Shown: positions 30,779 to 35,821 of the stretch, in pieces | Layout of the letters: every line of letters starts with the position of its first letter | How positions within the stretch are numbered: the first letter of the stretch is position 1 | Source: a virus | DNA: 35,821 nt | Virus record (IMG/VR): IMGVR_UViG_3300020450_001451 | Location: 1 to 35,821 of that record | Direction: 5' to 3' (one strand) | Translations under genes and position numbers: made by a program | Notes under the pieces: generated by a model | Told to the model about the DNA's origin: nothing | Seen by the model: only the letters and a program-made list of their open reading frames with translations | Database searches by the model: none

Positions 30779-32802
30779 TAAACTTTCCCTGTGTAAATTA
30801 TGTAATTTAAGGACATAAACGGATTAAGTGTTTCCATTGCTTGCCCTGTTGCTCCAGAAACTCCTCCACTTGTTGTTACAGCCTGCCCTGCATTTTGCCC
30901 TGTTGGAGCATCAAAAATAATTGATGATGTTGGACTATTAACACCTTTTTGTGCATCAAGTATTGCGTAAAACTGTGTACCTTCAACAACTAAGTCGTGT
31001 TCGTGATCTGGTAAATTAACTTGACCAATAGTAGTTGTTTCTTGACCGCCAGTATTACCAAGTTCACTACCTTGTAATCCTGAAATTCTGCCAGCACCTG
31101 TTCCGCCCATATCGTCAAGTCCCATAACAGTTCTACCACGCATATCCGGTAAAGCAAATCTTGCAACACCTGCATCACTAAGTAGTCCTTGTTGTTTGTA
31201 CGTAAATCCTATCACATCAAATAACTCTGGATAGTCTGCTTGAAGTATTTCTTGTCCGTAACATAATAACCAAAAACTAGGAGCAGTAGTTCCTGCATAA
31301 GGCATCATAACTCCGGGTGGATTAACTGGTACTGTTGATAGTAAATCTCTTCTACTAATTCTGTACAATCCAACTTGACCTTGAACTCTGTTTAATAAAA
31401 ATTCATCACTAGCATCTGCGCCATTAGTGTAAGTTTTGTTACTAATAAAACTATTTGCAATAGTTGTTTGGAATGTTTTAGTAGTTCCTCCAGTTTGACC
31501 ATCGAAGATTATAGTAGGCGCACTTACTTCTCCTGCCATTGTAAAGTTTGTAGCACTTGATATTTTATCTGCACTACCTGCTCTACCACTAATTTGACCT
31601 GTGATGTTACCTGTTACATTGCCATAAAAGTTAGTTGCATATATTCCTTGATATTTGTTTGCTAAAGATCCAATAGTTCTTGAATTAGTAACATCTGGAA
31701 TAACGTTTCTTGTTTCTGTATCACCTAAAACATTTATTGTACCACCGATGTTTAAATCTCCTGCAACACCTGCGCCACCTTTGACTACTAAACTTCCTGT
31801 GCCAAAGTTTGTACTTGCTGTAGTTCCGTCAATAGTAATACCTTGGCTTACTTTTATATTTCCTGTTACGTCTAATGCTTCACTTGGGGCTGTATTATTA
31901 ACACCAATATTTGTTGTAGAATCAACACGCATTACTGTTTTTGTTGTTCCTCCATCATTAACACGAATGTCTAAACTTGATCCACTTGTGTTATGACTTA
32001 TTACACCTGCTTGTCCCTCAACACCTAATGTAAGTTGATTACCGCTACCTAAAATAATACCGTCATCTGTGTTTACTTTTAATTGACTTGTTGTTGTACT
32101 TACAACATCGCCACGTAAGAAATTTGCCGCTGGCACTTTTGCTCCTGCAACAACTAAATTTTCTGCTTGCTCTGCTGGACCGTAAAATCTTGGAGCGCCG
32201 TCACCTGTAATATCTGCTGTGCTTAAATTAACGCCTGGATTAATTTGGCTAAAGCCATTAATTTGTGCTCTTGGAGTAAATGTATCTGAACTTATAATAG
32301 CAACTGGTTTTGCACTTATTTCAACTTGTAATGCTGAATATTCAATATTGTCTTGACCAATAATTTTTACAGGACTAACACCTGTGTTAAGTCCGCCAGC
32401 ATAATCAGGACCAATTAATGTCCAACCTGAACCTGTGTACAAATATAATTGTTGATTGTCTGTGTCAACCCATAAGTCTCCAGTAATAGATTGTGCCGCA
32501 CCTGGTTCGTTAATTGCTTTTTTCAAACCTCCACTTGCTACCCAAGTAGTGCCATCATAAACTTTTAACTGTTCTCCGCCAGCAGTTGTGTCATACCATA
32601 ATTGTCCTTCAACTGGATTAGTTGGCGCACTTGTGTTTGCAAAATTTTCTAAGAGTTTTAAAAAGTTTTGATTAAATTCAACACCATAACTTGTTGTATT
32701 ACGTCCAACTAGACTTAAACTAGTTGATACGTTGATATCATTATCTTCAACTGTGATGCTACCTTTGTTTGTTACGTCAGTGAAATTAATTGTATAAGGC
32801 AT
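30778..32802 (-). CDS. Tail-fibre protein with shared N-terminal domain and tail-collar domain
   Basis: This 674-residue protein begins with the shared domain (VGRNTTSYGVEFNQNFLKLL, PVEGQLWYDTT). Its stem carries ALDVTGNIKVSQGITIDG-type repeats. It ends in a phage tail-collar domain at about residues 495-674. Markers are PGVMMPYAGTTAPSFWLLCYGQ, YPELFDVIG, FALPDMRGRTVMGLDDMGG, LPDHEHDL, and a C-terminal FMSLNYIIYTGKV. The DMRGR and DHxH motifs are the classic collar features of short tail-fibre-type proteins. It starts 3 nt after the previous stop, with a GGAG site. This is the strongest evidence that the block is tail fibre, and a host-recognition role is likely. Confidence 0.88.
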   Translation of the reverse strand: MPYTINFTDVTNKGSITVEDNDINVSTSLSLVGRNTTSYGVEFNQNFLKLLENFANTSAPTNPVEGQLWYDTTAGGEQLKVYDGTTWVASGGLKKAINEPGAAQSITGDLWVDTDNQQLYLYTGSGWTLIGPDYAGGLNTGVSPVKIIGQDNIEYSALQVEISAKPVAIISSDTFTPRAQINGFSQINPGVNLSTADITGDGAPRFYGPAEQAENLVVAGAKVPAANFLRGDVVSTTTSQLKVNTDDGIILGSGNQLTLGVEGQAGVISHNTSGSSLDIRVNDGGTTKTVMRVDSTTNIGVNNTAPSEALDVTGNIKVSQGITIDGTTASTNFGTGSLVVKGGAGVAGDLNIGGTINVLGDTETRNVIPDVTNSRTIGSLANKYQGIYATNFYGNVTGNITGQISGRAGSADKISSATNFTMAGEVSAPTIIFDGQTGGTTKTFQTTIANSFISNKTYTNGADASDEFLLNRVQGQVGLYRISRRDLLSTVPVNPPGVMMPYAGTTAPSFWLLCYGQEILQADYPELFDVIGFTYKQQGLLSDAGVARFALPDMRGRTVMGLDDMGGTGAGRISGLQGSELGNTGGQETTTIGQVNLPDHEHDLVVEGTQFYAILDAQKGVNSPTSSIIFDAPTGQNAGQAVTTSGGVSGATGQAMETLNPFMSLNYIIYTGKV

Positions 32803-32805
32803 CTA

Positions 32806-33411
32806 TTAAACTCCTGACAAACTTTGTACACGTACTGTATAATCAATTTGAACCAATCTGTTTAAACTTTTTTGAACAGGGTGGAAAATTACATGAGTTA
32901 TTAATCTACCTGAACCCGATGGATTATAACTTTTAAGTCCTAATTCATCAAACACATAAAGGTTTTCTGTATCTGTAGCAGTATCAAATGCATCTTGACC
33001 TTCAGGTTCACCGTAGTCTAATAAACAAGTTACAACAATATCAGTATAGTTTGTTCCGCTTACATGACGTGTTTCAGTTTTGTTTCTTACAGGATCTGTG
33101 TTGCTTGTGCTTCTATCATCTACTACTTTTGTAAATGTTTGATTATACAAACTTGCATTTGTTCCTGTAGAGTTAGGTGTAAGGTAAGTAATTACTCCTG
33201 TTGGATCAACACTTGTTCCTCCATTACCAAAACTCATTTCATATATCATGCCTTGACCTTGATTTGCAAGGCTTTCTGCAAGAGCAATACTCATATTTTC
33301 ATAGTGGATAGCATTACGCTTATCAACATACACTTCACCAGTATTAGGATCATGTATTTTGATGTGTCCTTTAACTACTACTCCGCTTTTATCATTTAAT
33401 TTGTCTGTCAT
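32806..33411 (-). CDS. Structural protein upstream of the fibre genes
   Basis: This 202-residue protein begins MTDKLNDKSGVVVKGHIKIH and continues with DPNTGEVYVDKRNAIHYENM, a pattern I associate with small virion proteins of marine T4-like phages. Confident naming is not possible. The rest is Ser/Thr/Asn-rich with beta stretches ending RVQSLSGV. A GTG at 33423 is in frame upstream, but ATG at 33411 is preferred because GTGAGAG-type ribosome pairing lies directly before it and the conserved start begins there. A late element, AATAAATA, lies 20 nt upstream of the ATG. Likely late-expressed tail or fibre-connector protein. Confidence 0.68.
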   Translation of the reverse strand: MTDKLNDKSGVVVKGHIKIHDPNTGEVYVDKRNAIHYENMSIALAESLANQGQGMIYEMSFGNGGTSVDPTGVITYLTPNSTGTNASLYNQTFTKVVDDRSTSNTDPVRNKTETRHVSGTNYTDIVVTCLLDYGEPEGQDAFDTATDTENLYVFDELGLKSYNPSGSGRLITHVIFHPVQKSLNRLVQIDYTVRVQSLSGV

Positions 33412-33431
33412 GTTTTCTCTCACTGCTACTG

Positions 33432-33439
33432 TATTTATT
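33432..33439 (-). promoter_or_regulatory. Late-promoter-like AATAAATA
   Basis: On the minus strand AATAAATA lies 20 nt before the ATG at 33411 and overlaps the stop codon of the preceding gene. It fits NATAAATA. Position and spacing suit a late promoter for the 33411-26525 structural genes. Confidence 0.5.
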
Positions 33440-35821
33440 TAGGTAATTCCGTTGTTCTTGCCTTAAGAAACTGTGCAACGTCATTTTCTGCATCAACCAG
33501 GCTTTCTCCTGCGTTTGACCATGTTTGACCCACTCGTCGAATCACCGTAACCTTCTGATCTTGCTCTGGTGTAACTGCTAAATTCAATGTACTACCACTT
33601 AAAGTGAATTCCACTGGCAATGTTACGTCACCCTCAGCACTATCTTGTGCAATAAATCTAGTTACAAAGTTTCCTGCACTATTTTTAGTGTCTACTTGAT
33701 AACTACTTATCGCATTTTTACGAAGTCTGTTTCCAGCAACAAATACTTCAAACTCATCAACACCTTTTGTAGGAGTAAAGTCTAATTCATATGATGCTGT
33801 AGTACCATCTGCTGTAAACACCTGTGTAAGTGTCTGATCTGCATAAGGCATATTTTCGCCTGGACTTTGATCAATTACAGACGTTCCTGAAGCAATAAAT
33901 GTGTTTACACCTGTACCTAATGTACCTCTTCTAATTTGACGTAAACTATTGCCTTGCTTCACGTAGTACTCAATTCTTTCACCGTTTATAAACACAACAC
34001 CCGGAATTTGTTTCTTTTTACCTGGTTCAGGTAATTTTGAAGCATCTACTAGTTCTATTCTAGTATCCCACCAATTAAGGTCTTGTGCTAGTTTGTACTT
34101 ATTACTATCATCGAGTCTCTTGTAGTGAACCCGGTTCAGTATATCTTTAAACTGTCTGAATCCAAATCTATGTACAAGTTGCTCTTCACCAAACTGTATT
34201 ATTTCAATCTGATCATTAGCACTTAGTTTTTTAAGAATTTTTACATGCTGTTTGTCTTCAGGTACATAATAATCAACATTTGGTGCTAATCTAACACCAT
34301 TTACAATTACCCAAACATACTCTGAATCTTGTGATGGTCTTCTAAGTTTTACCAGTCCATTACTTAAATTAATATATTCTTTGAAGTTTGTAGTACCAGG
34401 AACAAGTGTAACTCTACTTACAAGATCATATTTTATACGCTCAATATCTTGTAAGTCGTGATTACTAAATGATGTAATTCTAATTGACTCTCCTAAACCT
34501 GGGGCTGTATCGAAGTAAATTTTACTTCTATCTTGTAAAAACTTAGTTGAACTATCTGCACCTACACCTACATAACCAAATGCATATGTTCCATCAACAC
34601 TAAAAAATACATCTAGTGTATCATTTACTGCACCTATTCCTGCTGAAAGTTTTACACTATTATTTGTGCTATCCCATCTATATTGAACATTTTTTGTTAG
34701 CAGTTCATTATTTAAATATACTTCTATATCTTCACCTCTGATGCTGTTAGCAAAAAATTGCCATTCTTGGATTTTGTATTCTCTAGTTGCCGAATTAGTA
34801 ATTGTAAATTCAGTGTTGTAACCTGCATCTAGTATACTGTTATTAACTTCAACAATAGCGTTTTGTGCTGTTGGTAATCCACCTACAAGTGCAGGATTAA
34901 CATCGAATATTGTAGTTGATCCGTCTCCTACAAGTGTCTGAACATTTGTTGCACTAAAGTTCTTAGCAGTTGTATAAAATAATCCATAATCTACAACTTG
35001 TCCTGCTTGAGGTGCTGTATCAAATGTAATTACAAAGTTTTTATTTTCATCTTCAGATAATCTAGAAGTAATTGACTCACCGTTAATAGTTACATAATGA
35101 CTTACATCTGTTTGATATTTTATGTTTGTTGTGTATGTATTTGTACTTCCATCTGCAACAAATTTATTAATATCTAAAATTTTCTGTCCACTTACTCCTA
35201 AGCAAACAATACTTAATACTTTTCCTGTGACTGGTGCAGTTGTAAAAGTAATTGTGTCATTTACATAGTTGATTGTATAATCAGTATTAACAACTCTTAC
35301 ATTATCTAATGTAACAAAAACTGCTTCGCTATTATGCGGATGTATGCCTATATTATAAGTTTGTGTGACTCCATCAGTTTGGAAAAACTGTGTTTGTACA
35401 TTGCTTGTGCCATCATCTGGTCTATGATACACTTGAATATCTACTGTGTCTGAAATTTTGCCTGGAACTAATTCTTCTGGACCAGTTGTTGTCATTGGTG
35501 TAATGAATCCATCACCATCTACAATAATATCACTTGCATCTATACCTTTTGCATTACTATAACTTAATGCTCCACCTGTAAGTTGTGTATCGAAACTTGC
35601 AGGATCAGGTTTAAAACTTCCGTCACTTGTTGTTTTTCTTATTATAAAAATGTCATCGTCTTTTGATGCTATGCCAAGTCCATCTATATCAATTTCTTGT
35701 ATTACTCCGTCTCCTGTAATACTAGTCATTACAGCATTAGGGTTAGTAGGATTACTAGGATAATTTATATCATCTAATCTAATATTATTCTTGTATACAT
35801 TATATACAACACCATTTTCTA
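33435..35821 (-). CDS. Large repeat-containing structural protein, partial at 5' end
   Basis: The frame stays open past the ATG at 35729 to the right edge (reading ENGVVYN, then NNIRLDDINYPSNP), so the gene begins outside the window and 35729 is probably an internal methionine. At least 795 residues are visible. It consists of repeated beta modules. Each has a start like DGSTxxY or DGTTxSYEL, a middle VTxNGxxxxxxxDYTI, and FTxAPxxGKVxxI, for example about residues 115-180 and 190-250 counted from 35729. The C-terminal part is distinct: HRFGFRQFKDILNRVHYKRL, then INGERIEYYVKQGNSLRQIRRGTLGT. Such proteins are typical of large baseplate or proximal-fibre components in marine myoviruses. Exact role unproven. 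Confidence 0.8.
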   Translation of the reverse strand, partial: ENGVVYNVYKNNIRLDDINYPSNPTNPNAVMTSITGDGVIQEIDIDGLGIASKDDDIFIIRKTTSDGSFKPDPASFDTQLTGGALSYSNAKGIDASDIIVDGDGFITPMTTTGPEELVPGKISDTVDIQVYHRPDDGTSNVQTQFFQTDGVTQTYNIGIHPHNSEAVFVTLDNVRVVNTDYTINYVNDTITFTTAPVTGKVLSIVCLGVSGQKILDINKFVADGSTNTYTTNIKYQTDVSHYVTINGESITSRLSEDENKNFVITFDTAPQAGQVVDYGLFYTTAKNFSATNVQTLVGDGSTTIFDVNPALVGGLPTAQNAIVEVNNSILDAGYNTEFTITNSATREYKIQEWQFFANSIRGEDIEVYLNNELLTKNVQYRWDSTNNSVKLSAGIGAVNDTLDVFFSVDGTYAFGYVGVGADSSTKFLQDRSKIYFDTAPGLGESIRITSFSNHDLQDIERIKYDLVSRVTLVPGTTNFKEYINLSNGLVKLRRPSQDSEYVWVIVNGVRLAPNVDYYVPEDKQHVKILKKLSANDQIEIIQFGEEQLVHRFGFRQFKDILNRVHYKRLDDSNKYKLAQDLNWWDTRIELVDASKLPEPGKKKQIPGVVFINGERIEYYVKQGNSLRQIRRGTLGTGVNTFIASGTSVIDQSPGENMPYADQTLTQVFTADGTTASYELDFTPTKGVDEFEVFVAGNRLRKNAISSYQVDTKNSAGNFVTRFIAQDSAEGDVTLPVEFTLSGSTLNLAVTPEQDQKVTVIRRVGQTWSNAGESLVDAENDVAQFLKARTTELPK

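Noticed and set aside
1-35821. CRISPR arrays, tRNA genes, insertion sequences and integrases
   Set aside because: I saw no regularly spaced repeats, cloverleaf candidates, transposase or recombinase motifs. The only repeats are inside the glycosyltransferase gene and at 8060-8104.

Overview
The window is most likely part of the genome of an AT-rich marine T4-like (contractile-tailed) phage. The right third (25525 to the right edge) encodes tail-fibre or baseplate-type structural proteins. Three tandem proteins share one N-terminal domain, and one of these ends in a phage tail-collar domain. Elements matching the NATAAATA late-promoter motif known from cyanophages precede some structural genes. 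Low GC, dense overlapping genes, many 2OG-Fe(II) oxygenases, a nitroreductase and GT-A glycosyltransferases all fit phages of marine cyanobacteria or SAR11/Pelagibacter. I favour a SAR11-type host from base composition, but the sequence does not prove it.

Layout. (1) 17-3453, plus strand: dienelactone-hydrolase-like protein, 2OG oxygenase and B12-binding radical SAM enzyme. (2) 8070-3437, minus strand: a six-gene operon of radical SAM enzyme, QueC-like PP-loop ATPase, aminotransferase-fold PLP protein and three 2OG-Fe(II) oxygenases. It starts at a perfect sigma70 consensus promoter. (3) 8171-8773, plus strand: a lone nitroreductase-like gene with a late-promoter-like element. (4) 25473-8748, minus strand: a 17-gene operon of about 16.7 kb with no gap above 11 nt, behind another near-perfect sigma70 promoter. 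In order it encodes a small conserved-looking protein, two GT-A glycosyltransferases, an unknown protein, a 1058-residue double-glycosyltransferase/repeat/methyltransferase fusion, a 74-residue unknown, a small kinase-like protein, two SPASM-type radical SAM enzymes, two radical SAM enzymes with an N-terminal Cys cluster, a second radical SAM / PP-loop / PLP cassette, a third N-terminal-cluster radical SAM enzyme, a 2OG oxygenase and a last radical SAM enzyme. (5) 35821-25525, minus strand: seven structural genes, the first cut by the window edge.

The notable content is regions 1-4: nine radical SAM enzymes, five 2OG-Fe(II) oxygenases, two PP-loop ATPases, two PLP proteins, three glycosyltransferase genes, a methyltransferase domain and a kinase-like protein. 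I read this as a phage-encoded biosynthetic cluster. The three-gene order radical SAM / PP-loop ATPase / PLP protein occurs twice with diverged copies, which suggests a reusable chemical module. The product cannot be read from the sequence. A modified surface sugar or glycan, a modified nucleotide, or modification of a peptide or protein are all open. The glycosyltransferases and the position next to tail fibres favour a surface-glycan role, but that is inference.
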